This document shows, one piece after another, positions 1 through 11,400 of a DNA stretch of 64,000 nt. A model generated the notes under the pieces. It was not told the origin of the DNA. It did not search any database and saw only the letters and a program-made list of their open reading frames with translations. Both the position numbers and the translations under genes were made by a program. The stretch is taken from the NCBI GenBank assembly GCA_963556255.1, contig OY744607.1:46911111-46975110 (forward strand), read 5' to 3'. Source of the stretch: Allolobophora icterica. Lineage: Eukaryota; Annelida; Clitellata; Crassiclitellata; Lumbricidae. Every line of letters starts with the position of its first letter. Position 1 is the first letter of the stretch.

Positions 1-98
1 TTCTTCAAAATTTGGGGGGACAACTGTATACGGTGTCCCCCACTGTTAAAGGTGAAGGTCTTGTCCCGCTCGAACCCCTGGATCGCTGCCCGTGACAG
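1..98. mobile_element. hAT MITE, right part, cut by the window edge
   Basis: This stretch matches the right part of the complete copy at 34583-34787: the phrase around TTCTTCAAAATTTGGGG, then a run of C, then a terminal GGATCGCTGCCCGTG resembling GGATCGCCACCCATG there. The left end lies outside the window, so no target duplication can be tested. Confidence 0.5.
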
Positions 99-451
99 CC
101 ATCATTTTCTCGTAATTATTAGCAGGATGGAGCAGCGTTATCTCGTGCTTCCTATATTACTATTAGCAGTTACCAATTACTTCTTTCGTGTCGGTGTTTA
201 ATGCACAAGGCATCAAGCGATGGTCCACCAAAATCAAGCCGAAATCTGGTCAATATGAGGGAGGTGGGGGGTCATTCAAATGCGGACAAGGGGGAAAGGA
301 GGGCTATGACCAGTGCAGACGTCCGCATCTAAATTTTATACTTTTTTAAACACCTCCTTGTTTCAACTATCCCCGACAGACGAAAAGGTCAGTGAGGGGA
401 TTGCCTAAAACCAGGGGCGCCGCCAGGCTTAAAAAAAATTGGACGCACACC

Positions 452-775
452 CAGGAGCGTAGCCAGACTTAAATTCAAGAGGAGGCAAAAATCTTGAAAA
501 AAATTTGATGACCTTTTTTCTGCAAATTTTTTTACCTCTTTTTGGAGATTGAAGCACAATAAATTTTATGACCTTTTTTGGGAGATTTCTGACAAAAAAT
601 TTGATGACCTTTTTTGGGAAATTTCTTTGTCACAAAATTTGATGACCTTATTTTGGGATTTCTGCTTAAATTTCTTCTCTTGGGCCAGGATTCACCGTTC
701 AAGAGGAGGCAACATCCAGGTGAAGGGCTATAACCCAAGGAAAAATTTTCTTGCCTCAATGTAGCTACGCCTATG
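452..775. mobile_element. Small non-autonomous hAT nested in the element at 412-1735
   Basis: The ends are CAGGAGCGTAGCCAG and, as reverse complement of the right end, CATAGGCGTAGCTAC (11 of 15 match). Flanking octamers are CGCACACC (444-451) and TGCACACC (776-783), 7 of 8 matching. Inside are three to four imperfect repeats of a TTTGATGACCTTTTTT phrase, typical of subterminal repeats. Short ORFs here have no recognisable product. Confidence 0.7.
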
Positions 776-1295
776 TGCACACCCCTCACGTCTCCTCCCA
801 TCCACACCCGTCCCCTGTGTGCCACTCGAAGTCATACACTGAAAATAACTTTGACTCAGAGTGACTCATAAAAGTACATTATAACACATGCATATGATAT
901 CATATGATATTATTTACACATACTGTATGGTAAACCAAACTCCAACACTGGCCGGATTGCTGGCGCCTGCGTCCTCCTAGAACAGAAGCTAGGTAAGGAG
1001 CTGCTATCACTATAATTATAGCATGCAAGCATCATGTAATGGAGCTGATCATTGGTGCAGTGTTTCAAGTCTGTCTGGGATCCACATCATCACCGGAAGT
1101 TCCACTCTTTAAGCGATTTCAAGGTCATTGGCAGTTCATTGATCAACGGAAATATGAAACAGGATTGACAAATAACACAGTATCAAGATCACTGCAAGAC
1201 ATCAAAGATGGTGTTGTTGAGTTTGCAAACAGCTATCTGGAAAACAGTCAGCCAAGAGATGACTACAGAGAATTCACTCGATTCATACTACTCAT

Positions 1296-1640
1296 AGTAG
1301 GGGGCCTGATGACATAGACCCTTGTATAGCGGCCATTAGCTTGCCTTTTATAGCCTCTCCCTTAGCAGATGTTATAAATTGCTCTTTAAATACTGGTGTT
1401 GTCCCCCTAGCACTAAAAATTGCTAAAGTAATTCCGATATATAAGAAAGGAAATAGGAATGATGTTGCTAATTACCGGCCCATCTCAATTCTCCCTTACT
1501 TTGCCAAATATTATGAAAAAATAATGTCTGACAGGCTTACCAACTACATGTATGTCCAAAAGTCCCATGTTATATTTCACTCTCAGCATGGCTTCCAAGC
1601 GGGGCATTCTCAATTACATTCAAAATTACACAGTGAAAGT
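1296..1640 (+). pseudogene. LINE reverse transcriptase fragment (CR1/jockey-like)
   Basis: Translation gives a PDDIDPCIA stretch, then KIAKVIPIYKKGNRNDVANY and RPISILPYFAKYYEKIM. This is the conserved N-terminal part of non-LTR reverse transcriptases (block 1 to 2a), and HGFQAGHS corresponds to the usual QxGFR region. It stops well before any YxDD catalytic box, so it is a dead fragment. It lies inside the hAT at 412-1735. The ORF continues to 1805 only by chance. Confidence 0.8.
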
Positions 1641-2582
1641 GTCAAAAATATCGATGCGATGCGTAATCCTTGTGTGGATTTGATTTGGTGGGTGGACGCA
1701 CGTGCGTCCAGTGCGTCACGCTGGCGGCGCCCCTGCCTAAAACCGTTTCAAAAGACAAGTAGTGCTTACTATTTAGGCCTATATCACTTGTGTTTGTTGT
1801 TTTAAACTGCAGTAGCTTATGTAGAACACTGCTTACTTTCAGTTTTAAATAGCACGTACTGGTTGACATTTTACGTGGGCCCTAAGGTGATTTTAAATAA
1901 GATAGAACTGGTAGCTAATTAATGACGTTAGTCACAATGTTGGTTTTTCGTTCATTGGCAAAGGGGGAGGGGAGGGTAAGGTCAAATGCGGACAAGGGGG
2001 AGGGAGGGGTGCAAAGTAGGTCACATTTTGTGGACGTCCTTTATGGATGACTCCCAAGCGGTTTGTTCAACGTTGCAACTTCGTCACTAGGGGGCCTATA
2101 GAAGTGAAACTGTTGGTCTTTCTGCAGTCCATTCAGAAAAATGAGCTTTTGGATATATAAACGATGCACACAACCACCCACTTCCCAAAAAAATAATTAT
2201 CCAGGTTTAGAAAAAATTTTCAGCATCCCAAGTTTATCAGCAACAAACCTCATTTCAACCACTCCACTTATCACCAATCAACACCGCAAATGGAGTAGAT
2301 ACTGTCCTCATTCCGCAAACCGATTTCTCCAGAGTGGGAGTAGGAACTACAATTCATCCTTACCAACAGTCCTCCAACCGACCGAGTCGAGTTTTAGCCC
2401 AAGACAGCTTATGCATTTCTGATTAATATTAATTTGATTCCTATAAATGCTTTCATCGCAGAAGCGCGTCAACAATCTCGTAAGCTAATGCAACACGCGA
2501 TACAAAGTGAGGGGCGTTGAGCAGGTCAACAAGACCGATTGATCGTTTTGTTAAGTAGGCCTACTGCTATGCTTTGGGGAGG

Positions 2583-2790
2583 GGTATAAAGTAATGGTAA
2601 CGCTCATGGCCAGGAGAGCATAAGGCACGCGGATCGATTCCCGTAACCCCCTCTTAGGGCAGCGCCTTGTATGGCTGCCAAACCGTGTTTAATTAAGATC
2701 TTCATTGTACTTTCATGTTTAAATTTAATCTTACTGCGTCTGTCAGTTTGAAATAATAAAGAATATCATTATTTTATTATACATTTTTCC
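2583..2790 (+). repeat. tRNA-derived SINE, family A
   Basis: A box-A-like stretch (GTAACGCTCATGGCCAGGAG) is followed by a box-B-like GGATCGATTCCCG. The tail ends in GTCAGTTTGAAATAATAAAG and an AT-rich run. Near-identical sequence recurs at 36997-37200, and its tail appears in reverse at 46755-46826. The arrangement is that of a tRNA-headed SINE with an unrelated 3' body. Confidence 0.7.
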
Positions 2791-2873
2791 CAAATGAACT
2801 TGGATAAAAACAATAAACTGTATTTGATATCAGCCTCCTTCCAAAGTTCAGAAGTGTACAAGCGACCATAATG

Positions 2874-3466
2874 GGTCATCCATAAAAGACGTCCGCAATG
2901 AGGGGAAGGGAGGGTCATTCAAATGTGGACGAGGGAGAAGTGGGGTAATGACCAGTGCAGACCTTCGCATCTAAATTTGAGTTTTTAAAACACCTCATTC
3001 TTTCAATCTTCACCGAGAGACGAAACGGTCCGTGAGGCGATTGCCTAAAACCTTAAAGGACGTCCGCAAAATATGACCTACTTTGGACCCCTCCCTCCCC
3101 CTTATCCGCATTTGACCTTACCATCCCTCTATGCGGAGTTTTGCGGACGTCCGCATGCCTAAGCCAATTTTTAATGTCATCATCATTCTTTTTACAATTA
3201 TTCCACAGTTCCTGTGCATGTTTAAGTGACAGTTCGGGTTTCATATCGCAGGATGTGCAGTAATAAAAGCCTCTTTAGGGTTGCAGTAAAGGTTATAGGC
3301 CTACCATGCATGAGGTTTTAGGCAATCACTTCAATGACATTTTCGTCTTTCGGGGAAGGTTGAAACAAGGTGGTGTTTAAAAAACTAATTTAAAAGTTTA
3401 GATGCGGACGTCCGTACTGGTCATAACCCCTCCCCCTCGTTGCGGACGTCCTTTATGGATGACCCC
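2874..3466. mobile_element. Foldback (long inverted repeat) element
   Basis: The left arm starts GGGTCATCCATAAAAGACG and the right arm ends CGTCCTTTATGGATGACCC. The inverted match runs inward about 150-180 bp through the phrases GATGCGGACGTCCG, GTTTTTTAAACACC and GATTGCCTAAAACC. The middle (about 3056-3307) holds another C- and G-rich piece with CGTCCGCAAAATATGACC. No coding capacity is seen. The target duplication is unclear, so the superfamily is left open. Confidence 0.65.
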
Positions 3467-3654
3467 TTATGCGGTGTACTAGAACTTTAATACACTCTGG
3501 GTTTGAAAACTCTTAACAGGAATAAAATGCTCATTTAAATATCGAGTTTCTTCTTGATTGCCTAAGAGAGGGAAGACGTTTTGATCAGAGAGGCTAATAT
3601 TTCATTGTTTAAGACAGAGGGGGACAGGAATTGGAAGAGCTATGTAAATGTTGG

Positions 3655-3776
3655 TTTTTCGTTCATTGGCTTTGGCGCGCGGACGTCCGCAAAGGGGGGG
3701 GGGGTCAAATGCGAACACGGGAGGGGTCAAAAGTAGGTCAGAGGACGTCATTTATGGGATAATGGATGACCCTCAC
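3655..3776. repeat. Partial copy of the foldback family
   Basis: It shares GTTGGTTTTTCGTTCATTGG, a GGACGTCCGC motif, a G-run, GGTCAAATGCG and a terminal ATGGATGACCC with 1930-2060. Only the right half is present. Confidence 0.5.
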
Positions 3777-3799
3777 GACAGAATATCAATGGTGCTATT

Positions 3800-3905
3800 T
3801 TGACGAATGACTTGCTCAATACCTCTACACAGTAACCACTTCAGAGGATTCAACCCATACTCTTCACATCACATGCCAAACGCTCTAACCAATCAGCTAC
3901 TGTAA
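3800..3905 (-). repeat. tRNA-headed SINE, family B
   Basis: Read on the minus strand it runs TAGCTGATTGGTTAGAGCG, then ATGTGAAGAGTATGGGTTGAATCC. This is a tRNA-like A box and B box, followed by CAGTAACC-containing body sequence. The same unit recurs at 35075, 37200, 38150, 42185 and 54725. Confidence 0.6.
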
Positions 3906-5461
3906 CCCACCATTATGCACAATGCCAACAGCGAGAGTTGCCATTCACCTCACACCGACGTCAGCCGACCGCTTGGCGTTTGTTTTACGCCCCAACACGA
4001 TTTCTCGGCAGGACCGTTATCTTTAACCTTTGACCAGGTTTGTAGCATGAAGTGGTGACTTAAATCAATATCCCAATATTTCAGCTCGATTGTTTGTAAA
4101 CGGTCACTTAATGTGTTTGGCAGTAGCGTCGATAGCTAATGTGGAAAAATTTCGTGTACCACAAGAACATAAATTGTGACTGAAGTCATGATCTTATTTA
4201 CACACAATTTCTATGAACTTAAATAACGATTACACAGACATTTTTGACAACTGTCCAACGTTCCCACATCTGTTTAAAATCGCGTTACGCCACTTTTCGA
4301 CTCGCAAAATTATGGTGTTTCAATTGTGCATTACAAGGTCCATAAAATAACAACGGTCTCCAGGTGTCTTGCTACACGATCTCAACCACTCAGCAACCAC
4401 GTCATGCACAAGTTACTCTAGCATTTCTCGCCTGTCTTGTCAGTAGTGGGGTTAAACCAGGCATCACTCGCCGATCAAACCCTTCGACACATTCTGGCAA
4501 ATCTATCGATGCAAGAATCTTCTCATCCTGGATTTATCAGTTGGAGAAACTCGGGTCCAAACGCTGGTAGCTGGAGGCTCATTTAAAGTTACAAGATTTG
4601 GCGTGACTTGCACGCATAGTTGTCGCACGCGTCAGTTAAAATGACTGAGGCAGTCAGAATCAACGGAAAGAACTAAGATATCTTCTCTACTATCCACAGG
4701 GTGTACGTACAATCCGAACGTCTCGTCAGTTTTCAGTACTGCAATTGGTCGCCGATAACAAGAAGTTGGAAATGCCTAAAAATAAATGCAAAAAGTTTGT
4801 CGGAATTCTGTTCAACGTCAGAACCAATTCTTATGAGGAATAAGTATATGTAGGTAATCTTTATTGGTAGAAGATAAACCCTAAACTTTATTACGCTTAG
4901 AACTTGACATGGAGCCGTCTTCCGCAGGAATTGTGGCTTAAGCTCCTCAGCCTTTCTCTTCCCCTGTTCCAGAAACGCCTGAATTCCATTTTATTTGTTA
5001 GTGACAGCACTGACTTGGGTCAAGAGTGCATCTGAATCGTTGAGTGGCATTTTTATAAATGCTCGATTACAATTCCAATAACATAACAATGCACAAGAAA
5101 CAGTAAAAAAATGAAGCACGTCAAAGCCAAAGGGTTACACAGTTAATTATTCACTATAAAACTCGTATTTCAAAACACTGATATCCATGTTACGATTTCG
5201 CAGCATTGGTTTTCCAGTGGCTTTCAGTACACTCTGATCGTTAAAGTGTTAAACAAGTTTACCTGTTACCTGGTTTAGCAAATATTAACTAATCTGTTTG
5301 GTACACCATTGGTTGGCACTCAGTGCATTAGACACCGGCACAATAGAAGTTACTAATTACAACTGCATGCTGTGCAAACTTAAAAGTGTTGCCAAGCAAA
5401 ACAGTTTCTAAGTGCGAATGGAAAAATTACCTTATCGAATGTAGAATAGGTTGTCATGGTG
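3906..5461. other. Gene-free stretch downstream of the phosphatase
   Basis: No exon, LINE or SINE core could be recognised. A short ORF at 4364-4570 has no recognisable product. Two TTTATT hexamers (about 4859 and 4887) are AATAAA on the minus strand and could serve as poly(A) signals for the phosphatase, but this is not demonstrable. Confidence 0.4.
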
Positions 5462-8400
5462 TCAATCCTGCAACTGTGAAGAAACGTCAGTTTTAAAAAA
5501 CCACACATCGCAAAACTGCTCACAGTACCAGTTTCAAGCATCAAATACCTTCCCAATATATGTATCAGAGCACTTGTATAGTGCTAAAAACTGTAACTGA
5601 AAAGTAGTTGTAAGAAAGTAGTTTAGTTACAACTACTTCTGGTAAAGATTAATTAGAGGAAACAAACAGGTCTCTGTAAAATCAAACTGATCTGCAACCC
5701 CTAGAGAGGTGATATCAAACCATTGGCATATGATCAGAAACCATGGCAATCCAGTTTTCCACAATGCTATAGCAACTAGGTGTTCAGCTTCATGCAGTGT
5801 CTCCAAATTAGTTTTGTATCACAGTTGGCAACATAGCGACTTAATTTGTAATTCCACTGTTTCCAGTTATTGAATATTCATATCTAGATTAATAGTTCAT
5901 CATTGCTATGTAGGTGCACCTGGTGCGCATATGCACACAAGAAAATCTTATGTCAAGAGTAGAATAATTGATGGACATGCTGGTAGCTAACAAGTAGTGA
6001 TTTACTACTATCCATCAATCATGGATTCACACGAATTTCTCACTTACATGGTCTTCCGAGTTTGGATTTAACCTACTGATAATCTCCTCGATCTTGGCAC
6101 GCCTACAACAAAAATCAGTAGAACGTCATCAGACATGGCGTTTGGAATTGTGTAAACTAACCGAAGATTATCTTCTGTCGTAGCATTTAAATAATTCCAG
6201 ACTTTAAAATTCGAATGACCAACCACAGGGCTTAAAAGCGTAGACAGTGTTTATGAAAATTTCTACCGAAATACGTTCACCTTATGCTAGTACACACGGC
6301 AGCTGAGTGGCTAGAGGTTGGCTTGCAACATGGAAAGTATGGGTGAACACTTTAATGACGAGCTGCACCGGTTGCTCAGTCACTCTTAGTACATGCTCGT
6401 CGTTAAAGTGTTAAAGCCTCCCGTGTAGGGGGACCTTGAGTGGGTCCTTTGCTCCCAATTGCTTTGTGGCTCAGAACTGGACTTCCTGACCTTACAAGCA
6501 CAATAAATGCTATTTAAAAATTGAAAACATAATTACAAGAACCCATGCATTACAATACAAAATAATAGCCATATAAGTCGTGCTTTTGGGTAGGATTCAG
6601 AAGATGCTAAATAAATTTATTGTTACATTACATTATAAAACACTGGGATGTCTGCAACATTCCACAGCACATCAACCATTCAACCTGAGGAAATGAAATA
6701 TAACTGACAGAGGTTACATTTCTCCAAAAAGTAGTGCTCATCTATACACAAGATAACCAATACAGAGACCAAGTTACCTTAAACCAAAAAGTAGTGCTCA
6801 TCTATACATAAGTTAACCAATACAGAGGCCAAGTTACCTAAAACCAGAGTTGTGCTAAATATTCTATACACAAGATAACCAATACAGAGGCCAAATTACC
6901 TTAAACCAGAGTTGTGCTATTCTATACACAAGTTACCCAATACAGAGGCCAAGTTACCTTAAACCAGAGCTGTGCTATTCTATACACAAGTTAACCAATA
7001 CAGAGGCCAAGTTACCTTAAACCACAGTTGTGCTATTCTATACACAAGTTACCAAATACAGAGGCCAAGTTACCTTAAACCAGAGCTGTGCTATTCTATA
7101 CACAAGTTAACCAATACAGAGGCCAAGTTACCTTAAACCAGAGTTGTGCAATTCTATACACAAGGCAACAACACAGAGGCCAAGTTACCTTAAACCAGAG
7201 TTGTGCTATTCTATACACAAGTTGACCAATACAGAGGCCAAGTTACCTTAAACCAAACAGTTGTGCCAAACAGTTGTGTCCACACAGAAGTCAACCGATA
7301 CAGATGCTATACTAACTTTGCCCAAAGAACACGTTAATACTCCAGTTAACCGATGCAGACAAAGTGACGTACTTGGCATAAATACCGCCGCCGGGAGGTA
7401 GGCCTTCGATGTCTTCAACAGCCAGTAAATGCATCACATACTGTAGCATTGTTGCGTCTGGCGCGCTTGACTGAATTATCTCTACGAAAGCCGCAGAACA
7501 AAAGGCTTAACAACGAATTGCACAACACGATGATTACAGTACAAGAAACACTATCGTCGTAATTGTAATTATTTCATTATATTTATATACAGCCTTTTCA
7601 AGAAAACTCATCCAAAGTGCTCCCAACCTGACTACACAAGACGGAACAGAGTGGTCTTCAACCGCTTGCAAACAGAAGCATGGAAAGTAGAATATGCTCT
7701 TGGTGCAAATTGCATGGAAGTCTCCTCCAGAATCGTTAAGTCCTATCTTTTTAGAACTGTTAGATAGCCCAGTTTTTGACAACTACGGTTAGTTCAAAAA
7801 GTCCTTACACAAACGTTTCAATACATATAATAGCATTTTTCGTGAACAGTTTTGAACACAACACTGCACTTACAACATTAACAAAAACTGACAGAATAAT
7901 TACAGTAAATGCCACCATAAAAATTTCTTGTGGCTCCCAAAAATCTGCCAACATGTACATCGATAGGTGGCCAGTCCTCTACCTCGACATATCATCTTCC
8001 CACCAACAGCGTACGATCAGTGTACTCATTATAGCCGAGTTCGCTAGAGCCGTGAGTGGAGCAGAAATCTCGAATTTATAAAAATCTCGAATTTCTGCCC
8101 TGACTGGGGTTTGAACCCCGACCTCTCAGTTGATAGCCCAGCATTCTAACTACCAGACTATGATGCACTCCATACTAGGGAATGTAATCCCGGAGCATTC
8201 TGTCAATCCCGGGATTACGGGATTAGAAATTAATCAATCCCGGGATTATACTTTATGCAATGAAAAATTTTCCCGCCTATAGCATAAATGTATATTTAAT
8301 ACTGTTACGCGGTTGTGTATTAAAGAGGTTGGGTTTAAGAACGTTGTGGCGATGTGTTATAAACATGTAACCTTAAAATAACGAAAAGTTTAAGCGTTCG

Positions 8401-11400
8401 TTAGGAGTAATGTACGATAAAATTAATCGCAAGAAGCGTGAAGTGTCAATACATGTGGTACAATCTCCGAATACTGATGACTCAGAGCATAGGTAGAGGA
8501 ACTTGACAGCAGTAGGGCTCGGTTGCTACTTGATCAAGGTTTTGCCACCAACAGGCTGGCCCGCTTGTTTGATCCTCGGAGGGTAATTAACTTGGGGTGG
8601 GGTGTTTCTGAGTGGAAAGATCTTGATAGTTGATAGCGATCCCACGGCCGGGAATGAGGTCTGAGAACGACAGGTGACCAGCGCAGCACCGCTGCGGGAG
8701 GAGGGCACATCAGCCTGCAGCACCTTGATATTAAAGCAGCCAGAGTCGGTCTGTAGTCTGTACTAGGGCCCATAACCGTCGTTGCTGCTTATCTGCCGTA
8801 ATTAGCGTCCGTTGCCCAAGCCTCAAGGAAGAATTATACAGTAGATAAAGTAATTTTAATCCAAAAATCCGAATTTTTTGTAATCCCGAAAATACGGGAT
8901 CCCACGTTTGTCAATCCCGGGATTACGGGATTGAAAAATGTTCCGGGATCCCGGGATTCGGGATCCCGGGATTACATTCCCTACTCCATACATAACAGTC
9001 TATCAATACCTTTGACTTTATTCTCCAGCAGTGTATCTAATTTGCGTTCCTTCTGCATGGCCTCTTCCGATACAGCCGGCGCTCCAGCAAAAGCAACGAT
9101 CACAATACTCATGTTGTCACGGCTGCCCTGAACACAAACATGCATACATACCATGTAACGTAACTCAAGTGTAATGTAAACAATACTTTAAAATAGCATC
9201 ACAGTAGGCACTGTAACATTTACTACACCGTTCTCACCGATTCACACCTACGATGCGCATATTTATTTGGAAGCCAGGCAAGATTTATATAGCACCGTTA
9301 AATGATTCTAAACGGAGCTATATAATGTTCAGATGCGCATGAATCTCTCACCAGAAGAAGGCAAGAGGGCATTATCAATTTTATCTGTAAACTAGCTGGA
9401 TTACCCGGCGTTGCCCGGGGTTATAAGTTTCAATCCCTGCACCCCCACCACCCCCACCCCCCACCACCCCACCACCACCCCCACCCACCACCACCCCTAC
9501 CACCACCCCCACCCCACCACCACCACTCCCACCCACCACCACCACCCCACTCCCACCCACCACCACCACCCCACCCACCACCCCCACCCCCCATCCCCAA
9601 CCCGCCCCGCACCACCCTCCACCCCCACCACCACCACCACCCGTGCACCCCCACCACCACCCCCCACTCCCACCCCACTCTGCACCCCCACCACCCCTAC
9701 CACCACCCCCCCCACCCACTACCCCCACCACCACCCCCCCCCCCCACCACCACCCCCCACCACCCCTACCACCACCCACCACCCCTACCACCACTCCCCA
9801 CCCACTACCCCCACCACCCACCCCCACCCCCCCCACCCCCAACCCGCCCCCACCACCCTCCACCCCCACCATCACCACCCCCACCACCACCCGTGCACCC
9901 CCACCACCACCACCCCCACTCACACCCCACCCCCCACCCCCCACCACCACCCCCCATCCCACCCCCCCAACCACCCCTACCACTACCCCCACCACCACCC
10001 CCCCACCACCACCCCCAACCACCCCTACCACCACCCTCCACCCCTACCACCACCCCCCACCCACTACCCCCACCACCCACCCCCACCCCCCCCACCCCCA
10101 ACCCGCCCCCACCACCCTCCACCCCCACCATCACCACCCCCACCACCACCCGTGCACCCCCACCACCACCACCCCCACTCACACCCCACCCCCCACCACC
10201 ACCCCCCATCCCACCCCCCCAACCACCCCTACCACCACCCCCCACCCCCACCCCCGCCCCCTCCACCCCCACCCCCCACCCCCACCCCGCCCCCTCCACC
10301 CCCACCCCCACCACCCCCACCACCACCCCCGCCCCCCACCGACCGCCCCCACCACCCGCCTCCCCACCCACGACCCCCACCCACCACCACCACCACCCCC
10401 CCACCACCACCACCCCCCACCACCACCCCCAAATTGACTTACCAACAATAAATTTATCTTCGATGTTTGTTACACGTGCATGCATCCAATGCAGTAATCC
10501 TAATGTCTCTGCAGGGACTGCATCCAATGCAGTAAGCCTAATGTCACTGGAAGGACGGTAATTTTCCTATCGCTTGGGGAGATGTTTTGACCGTTTTTCA
10601 CCATGGTAGCGGTGAAAGGGGGGTAAGCGAACCCCTCCACTGGGTGTCCGATGCCGAGGCCGACACAGCAGTGAAGGTTTGGAGTGAAAAGGTGCAAAAT
10701 TGTAGAAGTTAAGCCCGGTCAAACAGACAGACAGAGGGACACACACACAGAATTCTCGCTTTATTATATAGATGGGGTGTTGTTATAGGCTGCGCCCCTT
10801 CAAAATCTCATTTTCTCAAGCGGGGAGCACCTTGGTTTTTGCTCGCAAGGGTTGTTAAATAAAATATGCAGTGTACATTACATTACAACCGTACATTTCA
10901 CAGTTAAGACCATATATGTACGATGCACAGTGCGTAATTTGAGATTGACAATAAACTCAAATGACCTCCTGAGGCTTATTTAAGAGTAGAGTGAAAAACC
11001 TGCTTCTGATAAATGACAAAATGATCGGTCAAGCTATAAAACAATAAATGCATACGAACAACAATCACGATCATCAGCTCTATTTTCCAAAGTGCTACAT
11101 AGAATTGCAGTCTTGCGAATAGCAATAAATAGTGAATACCAAAATATTAAACAAGAATGCACAAAAGACACCTAAACAGCACAACACAAGTGTCAGCACT
11201 AAATTATATGAACAGTATTAATGTAATTTAAAGAGCTAACTTTTGTCAACAGCATGATTTCCACTTTAACTAGCTATTGAGAAATTTAGAATTCATGATT
11301 ACGATCGTTATCTGTCGACATTTAGTTTACGGCTACCTAAGTGACCACAGGCTCTTCAACTGACCTTGGATAAGCATGCATCCACAACGCAGTTACAGAT

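Larger units (their letters stand above)
412..1735. mobile_element. hAT-type DNA transposon remnant with a perfect 15-bp TIR
   Basis: The element begins CAGGGGCGCCGCCAG and ends with its exact reverse complement, CTGGCGGCGCCCCTG. An 8-bp target duplication, CCTAAAAC, lies at 404-411 and 1736-1743. This combination is diagnostic of the hAT superfamily. No hAT transposase is visible inside. It instead holds a second small hAT (452-775) and a piece of LINE reverse transcriptase (1296-1640), so it is either non-autonomous or a gutted carrier. Confidence 0.85.
222..2060. repeat. Foldback-type repeat copy split by a hAT insertion
   Basis: The left part (about 265-411) contains GCGGACAAGGGG, CAGACGTCCGCATCTAAATT and GATTGCCTAAAAC. 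The right part (about 1925-2058) ends in GGACGTCCTTTATGGATGAC. The same modules form the foldback element at 2874-3466. The hAT at 412-1735 interrupts the copy after CCTAAAAC, which is repeated on its other side. The outermost left end is degraded. Confidence 0.5.

Noticed and set aside
8100..8165. Possible true tRNA gene on the minus strand
   Set aside because: A and B boxes are good but no acceptor stem pairs, and the unit is repeated elsewhere with a SINE body.
9381..10561. Overlapping long ORFs of up to 346 residues rich in Pro/His/Thr or Gly/Val/Trp
   Set aside because: They are translations of the C-rich array in all frames. There is no non-repetitive domain, and the array is bounded by Helitron ends.
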